Positions 8,152 to 17,299 of a DNA stretch of 34,061 bases are shown here, piece after piece. The first letter of the stretch is position 1. Each line of letters opens with the position of its first letter. The notes beneath the pieces are model-generated. The model was not told where the DNA came from. It was given only the letters and a program-made list of their open reading frames with translations, and did no database searches. A program made the translations under genes and the position numbers. The stretch comes from Solobacterium sp. (GTDB lineage Bacteria > Bacillota_I > Bacilli_A > Erysipelotrichales > Erysipelotrichaceae), in contig JAILCN010000123.1 in the NCBI GenBank assembly GCA_024680365.1, forward strand, positions 1 through 34,061, written 5' to 3'.

Positions 8152-8157
8152 ATTATA
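8152..8157 (-). promoter_or_regulatory. -10 box TATAAT, seven bases before the SSB-like start codon
   Basis: On the minus strand TATAAT is followed by ATGCAGT and the start ATG, the same spacing as at the Mrr-like gene. The expected message would have almost no 5' leader. The -35 region is weak (TGTTCA at a 16-base spacer at best). Confidence 0.6.
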
Positions 8158-8190
8158 CATGTTCTTTCTGCGATGAACAGAATGAATCAG

Positions 8191-8216
8191 AAAAAAAAGC
8201 GGATTTTCATCCGCTT
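8191..8216 (-). terminator. Rho-independent terminator after the OB-fold lipoprotein gene
   Basis: A 7-base stem (AAGCGGA / TCCGCTT) with a six-base loop, followed on the minus strand by a run of eight T. It ends 14 bases after the lipoprotein stop codon. Confidence 0.85.
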
Positions 8217-8230
8217 CCGCTGTCATGAAT

Positions 8231-8950
8231 TTACTTTTTCTTGACGGATGTGATATGCGGGTTGAGACCCTCGTACCAGTAAGCAAAGCCTTCCAGATCG
8301 ACCTTGTCGCCGACTTTCAGTTCCTTGACTGCCTTGTAGACATCGCTGTCCTTGTCGCAGAGATAGGATTCAACTGTGAATGTGTATGTCTTGCCGTTGC
8401 TGGAAACATCGAAGTACAGGTCATCGCCTTCAGTTCCGGATCCATCCCACTTGTACTGGAATTCTTTTTCAACAGTCATGTCTTTGAACGCAACGAGTTT
8501 GTTCATCTTCTTGATCATGTCGTCTGTTCCGAGAAGTGCAGTGACATCTTCAGCTGTCGCGACCCAGCTGCCTTCTTCGATCTCGAATTTTCCATCGCCG
8601 ATCTCAACTTCGCCGGACCATTCTGTCTTGAAGCCTTCAACCTTGAGCTTTGTGCCTGTTGTCAGCTTCTTGTAGTCTTCTTCAGAGATCGGAAGCTCAT
8701 ACAGGAAGTATCCGCCGTCGCCGTCCTGCAGATAAATGTTGGCCTTGTTTTCCCACCAGGACTGCTTGCCCTGAACATACGCTTCGATGACAACTTTGTC
8801 ATCTGTCTTGGCTGCATCATATTCAGCATATGTCATGACGCCTTCGGATTTCTTTGTCGGATCTTCCTTGGAAGCATTGCCGCTTCCAGAGCAGCCCGCC
8901 ATGCTGAAGAGCATTGCGGATGCCAGTAATACCTTACTGATATTCTTCAT
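8231..8950 (-). CDS. Lipoprotein with two OB-fold-like domains
   Basis: A 239-residue exported protein. The start is set at 8950 because GAAGGGAG precedes it and the residues that follow form a lipoprotein signal ending in SMAGC (C20); an in-frame start further upstream would place the signal inside the protein. After the lipid-anchored Cys come two similar units, about residues 40-120 and 145-239. Each shows OB-type strand patterns, with VVIEAYVQGKQSWW and KLKVEGFKTEW in the first, and KLVAFKDMTVEKEF and KVDLEGFAYWYE in the second. This resembles the YhcR-type OB domain of secreted nucleases, but no catalytic domain is present. It probably binds a ligand at the outer face of the membrane; which one is unknown. 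TATAAT lies about 40 bases upstream. Confidence 0.75.
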   Translation of the reverse strand: MKNISKVLLASAMLFSMAGCSGSGNASKEDPTKKSEGVMTYAEYDAAKTDDKVVIEAYVQGKQSWWENKANIYLQDGDGGYFLYELPISEEDYKKLTTGTKLKVEGFKTEWSGEVEIGDGKFEIEEGSWVATAEDVTALLGTDDMIKKMNKLVAFKDMTVEKEFQYKWDGSGTEGDDLYFDVSSNGKTYTFTVESYLCDKDSDVYKAVKELKVGDKVDLEGFAYWYEGLNPHITSVKKK

Positions 8951-8986
8951 TTTCTTTTCTCCCTTCACGGTTTTCGTGATATCTCT

Positions 8987-8992
8987 ATTATA
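8987..8992 (-). promoter_or_regulatory. -10 box TATAAT upstream of the OB-fold lipoprotein
   Basis: A perfect TATAAT on the minus strand, 36 bases before the ATG. No convincing -35 hexamer lies at 16-18 bases; the region upstream is A/T-rich. Confidence 0.45.
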
Positions 8993-9030
8993 CCCGTTTT
9001 TCAGTCTTTTATTATTTATTTTTGTATGAA

Positions 9031-9054
9031 GAAAACCGGCCTGTATGCCGGTCT
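9031..9054 (-). terminator. Rho-independent terminator after the GH1 gene
   Basis: Stem ACCGGC / GCCGGT around a six-base loop, followed by TTTTCTTC on the minus strand, 24 bases after the GH1 stop codon. Confidence 0.7.
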
Positions 9055-9077
9055 TCTGCTTCAAATAGTATTCCTGC

Positions 9078-10589
<1,512 letters not shown>

Positions 10590-10595
10590 CTTATT

Positions 10596-10633
10596 AAAAG
10601 AGTCCATGGAATATGATATGCATGGACTCTTTT
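10596..10633 (-). terminator. Terminator between the sugar-binding protein and GH1 genes
   Basis: A 13-base perfect stem (10596-10608 with 10621-10633) around a 12-base loop. Because the arms are AAAAGAG.../...CTCTTTT, it carries a T run on both strands and may stop transcription either way. It begins 4 bases after the binding-protein stop codon. Confidence 0.85.
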
Positions 10634-10636
10634 CAC

Positions 10637-12238
10637 TTATGCGTTTTTCTTTTTCTTCTTCAGTTCGAGCCAGCCGAGATACAGCAGGATCAGTACCCAG
10701 ACGCCGATCAGTGATCCGATCAGGATCTTCGCGGTGGAAGGCAGCGGACCAAGATCCGCTTTTTCACTGGAAGAGTAGCTGTTTGTCTGATCCAGTCTGT
10801 ACAGCGCTGTCACATCTTTGAACATCTTTTCCATGTACGCTTCGTCGACGGTTTCGTTTCTGCGCACGGACTTGGCGACGTTCTCGATCATCTGGCCGGC
10901 TGCATCACGCAGTGACGTACTGCCGTTGAAGACCGGTGTTGTAAATGTATTCGCAACGTTTTCCTTCAGCAGCTCGGAAGCCCAGATCTTGACGTTATAG
11001 TGATCCTTGTTGTCTTCCCCTGCTTTCTTCAGATATGTCTGATACGTCTCAGAATTCTGCGCTTTGGAAGTGACCGGAACATATCCTTCGGTTTCCGCGT
11101 ACGCGATCTGCACGTCATTTGTCAGCATGTACTGGGCAAACATCCAGGATGCCAGAACTGTCTGCGGATCTTTCTTGTTGAAGATACAGATCGAAGGACC
11201 CTGGGAGATCATCTTCGGATGCGCCGTATCAAACTGCGGTACAGAACGGACGGCAGTCTCAAACTTCACCAGCTTGTCCGCGCTGATATCAAGCAGCGGC
11301 GCGTCAGAACCCATCCAGGTCGCACCGGCAGTCGAGTCGATCGCGAAGATGCACTGGCCGGCGTTCAGGAAGTTGGCCGGATAGCTGGAGATCTTGAACG
11401 TTGAGAACGCTCCTGTTTTGACATGGGAAGCGACCATATACAGAAGTTCTTTGGTCGTATCATTGAAGATCTCAATATTGCCCTGATCATCCGAATAGCC
11501 GGCGTCTTTCTGTTTCAGCATCTGGATCATCATGTTGTCAGTCGACTTGTAGATGATCGGGATCATGACCTTCTGGCCGTTGATCAGGAAGTTTCCTTCC
11601 CCGTCCTTTTTGACCGCGGCTTCCGCCACTTCGAACATGAAGTCCCATGTCAGCACTTCCGGCAGCGTATAGCCGAGTTTTTCAACATAGGTCTTGTTGA
11701 TGTAGACCGCTTCCGTGGAACGCATATACGGGATCGCGTAATGGGCATCCTGAAGAACGCATTCATCCAGGAATTCCGGAATGACTTCTTCATTCTTCGG
11801 ACTGTCGTATTTCAGCTCACTTCCGCCGAAACCGTATTTTGCGTCCGCGAAGAGATCATCCAGCGGAACGACGACATTGGAACCGGTCATATATGTCGCG
11901 ATATGGTCCGGATAGGTAATGCAGATATTCGGCGTCGTATTGGTGGAGATATTGGTGATGACATCGTTATAGATCTTGCCGTAGTCCGTATACAGCTTCA
12001 GCTCGATCTTGATGTTCGGATACAGCTTTTCAAAGAAACTGATCGCGTTTTCGTAGATCTTTGTCTGGGTGATGTTGGTATCATTCTTGGCCCAGAACTT
12101 CAGTGTGATCTGCTGTGACTCATCGAATGACTCCGGCACCGCGAAGGCTTCCATTCCCTGCGAACCATGGCATCCGCACAGCGTCAGTCCCAGCAGGACT
12201 GCAGCAGCGCCGGCAAGCAGTTTTCTTCCTGTTTTCAT
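10637..12238 (-). CDS. Extracellular sugar-binding lipoprotein of an ABC importer, with C-terminal membrane anchor
   Basis: A 533-residue family 1 solute-binding protein. Residues 1-23 form a lipoprotein signal (LTLCGC, lipid Cys at 23). The core has the features of the MalE/UgpB family: LKFWAKN near residue 48, a YPNIKIEL strand, a hinge region, and PQTVLASWMFAQYML with the late helix. Unusually, the end adds a hydrophobic segment (about 503-525, ILIGSLIGVWVLILLYLGWLEL) and a Lys-rich tail KKKKK, a second anchor that would pin both ends to the membrane. The start ATG overlaps the permease stop as ATGA. It is the last gene of the importer and precedes a terminator. Substrate unknown; a glycan or oligosaccharide is likely. 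Confidence 0.88.
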   Translation of the reverse strand: MKTGRKLLAGAAAVLLGLTLCGCHGSQGMEAFAVPESFDESQQITLKFWAKNDTNITQTKIYENAISFFEKLYPNIKIELKLYTDYGKIYNDVITNISTNTTPNICITYPDHIATYMTGSNVVVPLDDLFADAKYGFGGSELKYDSPKNEEVIPEFLDECVLQDAHYAIPYMRSTEAVYINKTYVEKLGYTLPEVLTWDFMFEVAEAAVKKDGEGNFLINGQKVMIPIIYKSTDNMMIQMLKQKDAGYSDDQGNIEIFNDTTKELLYMVASHVKTGAFSTFKISSYPANFLNAGQCIFAIDSTAGATWMGSDAPLLDISADKLVKFETAVRSVPQFDTAHPKMISQGPSICIFNKKDPQTVLASWMFAQYMLTNDVQIAYAETEGYVPVTSKAQNSETYQTYLKKAGEDNKDHYNVKIWASELLKENVANTFTTPVFNGSTSLRDAAGQMIENVAKSVRRNETVDEAYMEKMFKDVTALYRLDQTNSYSSSEKADLGPLPSTAKILIGSLIGVWVLILLYLGWLELKKKKKNA

Positions 12239-13110
12239 CCTTTGGTACCTCCTCTTGAGACACCTGCCATGATCTTCTTATGGAAGATCAGGAACAGGAT
12301 GATCAGCGGGATCGAGATGACAACGACAGCTGCCATCATCGCCGGAATGTTTTCCCGTCCGAAGCCGTTTTCACGGATCTCCTGGATACCGTTGGAAACA
12401 AGGAAATACAGACTGTTGTCAGTGATCAGGCGAGGCCATACATAAGAGTTCCAGCACTCGATGACCTTCAGGATCGTGATCGTAACGATCGTCGGCTGAC
12501 AGATCGGGATCATGACTTTTGTCAGATACTTGAAGTCACTGGTGCCGTCGACCTTCGCAGCCTTGTACAGCTCATCCGGGATCTGTTCAAAGTTTTCTTT
12601 CAGAAGATAGATATAGAATACCGAGGTGATGCTCGGCAGGATCAGACCGGCAAACGTATTGCGCATGCCAAGGTTCGTGATCGTCTGGAAGTTGGTGATA
12701 ATAACGAGTTCGTTCGGGATCATCATCAGAGCCAGGAATCCTGTGAAGAGAAGATTCTTGCCTTTGAAATTCAGTCTCGCGAACGCAAATGCCGCAAGCA
12801 CAGTCACCGCCAGCATGCCGGCTGTCGTGATCACCGTAAAGATCAGCGTATTGCCGAAGTAGCGGGCCAGCGGGACCGCTGTAAACGCGTCCTTATAATT
12901 CTGCATGGTCGGCGCCAGCGTATACAGCTGGGGAATGTATTCCGAGTTGTACGCGCCGTAGCTTTTGATGGATGTCAGGACCATCCAGTAGAACGGGAAC
13001 AGAACAGCCAGCGCCCAGATCACAAGCATGATGTATGTGATCGTACGGACAGTATTTTTTCTTGCCTTCGAGGCCTTGCCTATTTTCTCAAAATCATTCT
13101 GCACTGTCAT
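12235..13110 (-). CDS. Carbohydrate ABC transporter permease, MalG type
   Basis: A 291-residue inner membrane protein with about six hydrophobic segments. The EAA loop that contacts the ATPase is visible as ELYKAAKVDGTSDFKYLTKVMIPICQP, near residue 190. A GAGGTGAG site precedes the ATG, 12 bases after the stop of the partner permease. With the other permease it forms the channel for the importer. Confidence 0.92.
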   Translation of the reverse strand: MTVQNDFEKIGKASKARKNTVRTITYIMLVIWALAVLFPFYWMVLTSIKSYGAYNSEYIPQLYTLAPTMQNYKDAFTAVPLARYFGNTLIFTVITTAGMLAVTVLAAFAFARLNFKGKNLLFTGFLALMMIPNELVIITNFQTITNLGMRNTFAGLILPSITSVFYIYLLKENFEQIPDELYKAAKVDGTSDFKYLTKVMIPICQPTIVTITILKVIECWNSYVWPRLITDNSLYFLVSNGIQEIRENGFGRENIPAMMAAVVVISIPLIILFLIFHKKIMAGVSRGGTKG

Positions 13111-13122
13111 ATTCTCACCTCG

Positions 13123-14016
13123 TCAGCTGATCATGTCGTTCTTGTTTCTGGCAAGAAGATTGATCACGGTAATTGTCAGGACGATCGCAAACAGGATCAG
13201 AGCCGCCGCAGACGCATAGGACGGATAGCCGCCGCTGTCGCCGTACAGCATGTCATACACGTAGCCGACGATCGTATTCATGCCGGCTGCGTTCAGATTT
13301 GTGCCAAAGATCGCGACCTCGTCGGAATATGCCTTGAACGCTCCGATAAATCCGGTGATGATCAGATAGAAGATCATCGGTGAGATCATCGGCAGCGTGA
13401 TCCGCCAGAAGATGCGCCAGGAAGATGTTCCGTCGACCTTGGCTGCCTTGTACAGGTTCTGATCGACTGAAGCCAGCGCGCTGGTCAGGATCAGGATCTT
13501 GAACGGCATGACGATCCAGATCGTATAGAAGCACATGACGAACATCTTTGCCCAGTATGGTCCTTCGATAAAGTCAACGGAGTTCCCGCCGAAGAAATTG
13601 ATGAGCATATTGATAAAGCCGTCTGTGTAGGGAGTCTTCTTGAAGAGGATCATAAAGACGAGACCGACCGCCAGCGTATTGGTAACATACGGCAGGAAGA
13701 AAATCGTCTGGAAGAGATCCTTCAGCTTCGGGATGGAATTCAATCCGACGCTGATCAGCAGCGCGATCCCGGTGGAAAGCGGGACCGTGATGATGACAAG
13801 AAGGAACGTATTCTTGACCGCCTGCAGGAAATACGGATCATGCAGGACATAGGAATAGTTGTACATGCCGACACCGGAGAACGTCTGGGATGCGGAATTG
13901 TATCCTTCTTCCGCTGAATAGATAAATACGTCAAACAGCGGATAGATCATGAATACTGCCAGGAACGCAAACGCCGGCAGCAGGTACAGCCATGCTTTGT
14001 TATTGTTTCTGAACAT
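13123..14016 (-). CDS. Carbohydrate ABC transporter permease, MalF type
   Basis: A 297-residue permease with six predicted membrane segments and the EAA loop LYKAAKVDGTSSWRIFWRITLPMISP. The start is set at the ATG at 14016, which has GGAG eight bases before it. A GTG at 14025 overlapping the ATPase stop is possible but lacks a suitable site. The order in this operon is ATPase, this permease, second permease, binding protein, with the ATPase first, which is unusual for this family but keeps all four parts together. Confidence 0.9.
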   Translation of the reverse strand: MFRNNNKAWLYLLPAFAFLAVFMIYPLFDVFIYSAEEGYNSASQTFSGVGMYNYSYVLHDPYFLQAVKNTFLLVIITVPLSTGIALLISVGLNSIPKLKDLFQTIFFLPYVTNTLAVGLVFMILFKKTPYTDGFINMLINFFGGNSVDFIEGPYWAKMFVMCFYTIWIVMPFKILILTSALASVDQNLYKAAKVDGTSSWRIFWRITLPMISPMIFYLIITGFIGAFKAYSDEVAIFGTNLNAAGMNTIVGYVYDMLYGDSGGYPSYASAAALILFAIVLTITVINLLARNKNDMIS

Positions 14017-14021
14017 GACTC

Positions 14022-15125
14022 TCACTCCGTCTCAAAATAAATTCGTTTTTCAGTTTCCGCATCGAACAGATGTACTTTATACGGCTTTAGTCTGAAGCGG
14101 ACGGATTTCACATCTCTTCTGATCTTTGTATCGGAAGGAATGATCGCCCGGACTGTTTCGTTCTGGGATGCAGGATGTACGGAGACAACGCTTGTGTCTC
14201 TTCCCATCACTTCGATGTGGCTGACCTTCATTTCAAACGGTCCGTTTTCATCAACAACGAATCCCTCCGGACGAATGCCTACGTATACCTTTCCGTCCGG
14301 TGCTCCCTTTACGTCAAGCACAGCGTCGTTTCCGATCCAGAGCTTTTCATTCTTCACTTCACCGGTAAAGACATTGATCGCCGGTGTGCCGAGGAATTTC
14401 GCAACAAACAGGTTGATCGGATCATCATAGACATCCTGCGGTCTGCCGATCTGCTGCAGAACGCCGGCACTCATGACAACGATCATGTCCGAGATGGACA
14501 TGGCTTCTTCCTGGTCATGGGTGACAAATACTGTTGTGATGCCTGTCTCCTGCTGGATCCGCTTGATCTCCTCACGGGTCTGCAGACGGAGTCTTGCGTC
14601 AAGGTTGGACAGCGGTTCGTCCAGGAGAAGGACACGCGGACGCTTGACAAGCGCGCGGGCGATCGCGACACGCTGCTGCTGACCGCCGGACATTTCGCTC
14701 GGTTTGCGGTCCATCAGCTGTTCGATCTGCACGAGTCTCGCAGCTTCTTCCGCCTTGGCATCCATCTCTTCCTTTGTCATCTTGTCTTTCCCCTTCAGAT
14801 TCTCAAGCGGGAATTTGATGTTCTGCCTGACAGTCAGATGCGGATACAGGGCATAGCTCTGGAAGACCATGCCGACGCCGCGGTTCTCGGGAGGAAGGTT
14901 CGTAACATCATCGTCGCCGAACAGGATCCGTCCTTCGGTCGGGTTTTCCAGTCCGCAGATCATGTTCAGCGTCGTGGATTTTCCGCAGCCGGAAGGTCCG
15001 AGAAGGCCGATCAGCTTGCCGTCGGGAATTTCAAAATCAAAATCATCAACAGCAGTAACAAAGCCTCCTTCCTTTTTGTTGCGGTTAGGAAACCTTTTGG
15101 TAATGTGTTCCAGTACGATTTTCAT
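14022..15125 (-). CDS. ABC transporter ATPase, UgpC/MsmK type
   Basis: A 367-residue sugar-importer ATPase. Walker A is GPSGCGKST (residues 43-51), the signature MSGGQQQRVAIARAL, Walker B VLLLDEPLSNLDA, and the switch His is in FVTHDQEEAMS. About 130 residues after the ATPase core form a regulatory TOBE/OB-like extension that ends with the RFRLKPYKVHLFDAET segment. In this family such ATPases often serve several importers. An AGGAG site lies 11 bases before the ATG, and this gene opens the sugar importer operon. Confidence 0.93.
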   Translation of the reverse strand: MKIVLEHITKRFPNRNKKEGGFVTAVDDFDFEIPDGKLIGLLGPSGCGKSTTLNMICGLENPTEGRILFGDDDVTNLPPENRGVGMVFQSYALYPHLTVRQNIKFPLENLKGKDKMTKEEMDAKAEEAARLVQIEQLMDRKPSEMSGGQQQRVAIARALVKRPRVLLLDEPLSNLDARLRLQTREEIKRIQQETGITTVFVTHDQEEAMSISDMIVVMSAGVLQQIGRPQDVYDDPINLFVAKFLGTPAINVFTGEVKNEKLWIGNDAVLDVKGAPDGKVYVGIRPEGFVVDENGPFEMKVSHIEVMGRDTSVVSVHPASQNETVRAIIPSDTKIRRDVKSVRFRLKPYKVHLFDAETEKRIYFETE

Positions 15126-15146
15126 AATTTTCTATCTCCTGCAGAA

Positions 15147-15180
15147 ACAATACTATGCGTTTATTGTATCACGATTGTAT
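15147..15180 (-). promoter_or_regulatory. Promoter and repeat cluster of the sugar ABC operon
   Basis: On the minus strand the sequence ATACAAT occurs twice, 11 bases apart (15180-15174 and 15169-15163); the nearer copy could be the -10 box. A mirror copy ACAATA/TATTGT with a 9-base spacer (15147-15152 and 15162-15167) spans the likely transcription start. Just upstream, CGCATATGCG (15182-15191) is a perfect 10-base palindrome. The -35 region is poor, so activator control is possible. The TACAAT half-site matches the one before the GH1 gene. Confidence 0.4.
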
Positions 15181-15201
15181 GCGCATATGCGTAAGTGAAC
15201 G

Positions 15202-15228
15202 AAAAAAGGCGGTGATGAAACACCGCCT
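15202..15228 (-). terminator. Rho-independent terminator after the nucleoside importer operon
   Basis: An 8-base perfect stem (AGGCGGTG / CACCGCCT) with a six-base loop, followed by a run of T on the minus strand, 9 bases after the last permease stop. Confidence 0.88.
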
Positions 15229-15236
15229 GAAGATAC

Positions 15237-16175
15237 TTATCTCTGTCCTTTGTCGTAAGGCTGGCCTTCCGCCTTTGGAGCTTTGGAGTTCCGGGATGTA
15301 AATGCCAGAATAACGAGTGAGATGATATAAGGCATCATGTTGTAGACTGTGCTTGGAATACCGAGATTCGCAAGGAACGGGAATCCGGTATAGACGTTTG
15401 ACAGAGAGCGGAAGAAACCGAACAGCAGTGCCGCACCGGCAATCCTTGAAGGTTTCCACTGGCCAAAGATCATAACCGCCAGAGCCAGGAAGCCAAAGCC
15501 GGCAACACCGACTTCGAATTTCCATTCAGAAACACCGGAAAGGATATAGACGATTCCGCCGAGACCGCCCAGCATGCCGGAGATCAGCACGCCAGCCCAT
15601 CTCATCTTATGAACGTTGATGCCGACGGAGTCAGCTGCCTGCGGATTTTCACCGCAAGCCTGCAGACGCAGTCCGAATTTTGTTTTGTAGAGAACAAACC
15701 AGGAGAGCGCAAGCAGTATAATTGCAAATAACATGAACCAGTTGAATTCAAAACTGCCGATCCTGACGATAAATGCATTTTTCTGCTGAATATACTGCAG
15801 TGTGGAAGACGTATTGTCAGGATTGATCGATTTGTTATAAGAGGAAACAAATACGGTTGAAACAGCTGTAGCAAGCATGTTCATAGCTGTACCGATCAGT
15901 GTCTGATCAGCTCTGAATCTGATTGCCGCTACACCGAGCAGACAGGAATACAGCATGCCGAAGAGTGCAGCACAGAGAGCTGTCACTAATACCATCAGAA
16001 ATGCGGGCATATCCGGAAGCAGATTCATGACCAGGGCGCCGCCAAGGGCACCGAGAACCATGATTCCTTCCAGACCGAGGTTGATGACGCCGGAATGCTC
16101 CGAGAAGCATCCGCCAAGCGCAACGAGCATCAGAACGGACGCGAAGATCAGTGTATATTGAACCAGGAGTACCAT
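15237..16175 (-). CDS. Nucleoside-type ABC transporter permease (second)
   Basis: A 312-residue membrane protein of the BPD_transp_2 fold (branched permease type used by BMP importers), with repeated hydrophobic segments and the motif GVNVHKMRWAG followed by GGLGGIVYILSG. It starts by overlapping the stop of the first permease gene as TAATG. Sequence features match the second permease of guanosine/xylose-type BMP importers such as YufQ/NupQ; it would pair with the protein encoded at 16175-17299. Confidence 0.88.
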   Translation of the reverse strand: MVLLVQYTLIFASVLMLVALGGCFSEHSGVINLGLEGIMVLGALGGALVMNLLPDMPAFLMVLVTALCAALFGMLYSCLLGVAAIRFRADQTLIGTAMNMLATAVSTVFVSSYNKSINPDNTSSTLQYIQQKNAFIVRIGSFEFNWFMLFAIILLALSWFVLYKTKFGLRLQACGENPQAADSVGINVHKMRWAGVLISGMLGGLGGIVYILSGVSEWKFEVGVAGFGFLALAVMIFGQWKPSRIAGAALLFGFFRSLSNVYTGFPFLANLGIPSTVYNMMPYIISLVILAFTSRNSKAPKAEGQPYDKGQR

Positions 16176-17299
16176 TATTTATTTCCTCCTTCCGCTTTTT
16201 TCGCAAGCTTTTCTTCATTCTTTCTGATGCGGGCATTCATCACTGTCTTGAAGAAGAGAACAAATCCGCAGAGATAAATGATGACTGCAGAAATCAGGTT
16301 GGAGATTTCTGATGGGTACAGGGAACGGTTGATCATGGCACCGCCCTCGGTAATTGACTGAATAAAGTAAGAAGAGAAGATCGTTCCGATCGGATTCAGT
16401 CCGCCGAGGAATGTTGCGGCAATGCCGTTGAATCCCATACCCGGAACGGAAGTGATCGTTGTCTGCCACTGCTGATAGCCTGACAGGAACAGGAATGCCG
16501 CACCGAGTGAAGCAAGCGCACCGCCGATTGCCAGAGTGATGATGATATTCTTCTTTTCTTTCATGCCTGCATAGCGGGATGCATCTTTGTTGAAACCGGT
16601 AGCCCTGAGTTCATATCCGAACTTGGTTTTTTCAAGGACGACCCAGATGATAACGGCAATGATGATTGAAAGAGGAACTGCGATCGTCACGTATTTGTTA
16701 TCCGCAAACAGAGCGCCAAGCCCCATAGTTGGAAGAAGACTTCCGCGGCTTACCGAACTGATGACGATCGTATACGGCGATGTCGCTTCTTTGATCGAAG
16801 GCACGCCGAGAATCATATTTGTCAGATAAAGCAGGATCCAGTTCAGCATAATGCCGGAAATGACTTCATTGACATTTCTGTATGCCTTCAGAAAACCGAC
16901 AATGGCACCGAAGAACGCACCGGCAAGACCCGCTGCGATCAGACAGACAAACCATGGAAGCTTAAGGCCAATGGCGCAGTACAGAGCAGCACATGCACCT
17001 GCCTCATACTGACCGGCAGCACCGATATTGAAGAGGCCGACTTTATAGCAGAAGCATACACTGAGCGCGCACATCAGCAGCGGGGCTGTTTTTGTCAGCA
17101 TATTGCCCAGCACTTTCATTCTCGCAGCCGGAGTAGCACGAGTCATGAAATTCAGTATAATTGTCATTATTGCTTTTCCGGCACCGGAAGGATTGATGAT
17201 TGCCAGAATGATGAATCCAACCAGAAGACCTGCAGCAATACAGATCAGGGAAGACAATAAGGTTTGAACACCAGGTTTTTTGAAAATGCTCTCTTTCAT
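16175..17299 (-). CDS. Nucleoside-type ABC transporter permease (first)
   Basis: A 374-residue permease of the same fold as its neighbour, with a long first segment and the stretch CYKVGLFNIGAAGQYEAGAC, typical of BMP-importer permeases (YufP/NupP type). Its TAATG overlap with the ATPase gene and with the next permease links all three. The long N-terminal hydrophobic segment starts after MKESIFKKPGVQTLL. Confidence 0.88.
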   Translation of the reverse strand: MKESIFKKPGVQTLLSSLICIAAGLLVGFIILAIINPSGAGKAIMTIILNFMTRATPAARMKVLGNMLTKTAPLLMCALSVCFCYKVGLFNIGAAGQYEAGACAALYCAIGLKLPWFVCLIAAGLAGAFFGAIVGFLKAYRNVNEVISGIMLNWILLYLTNMILGVPSIKEATSPYTIVISSVSRGSLLPTMGLGALFADNKYVTIAVPLSIIIAVIIWVVLEKTKFGYELRATGFNKDASRYAGMKEKKNIIITLAIGGALASLGAAFLFLSGYQQWQTTITSVPGMGFNGIAATFLGGLNPIGTIFSSYFIQSITEGGAMINRSLYPSEISNLISAVIIYLCGFVLFFKTVMNARIRKNEEKLAKKAEGGNK

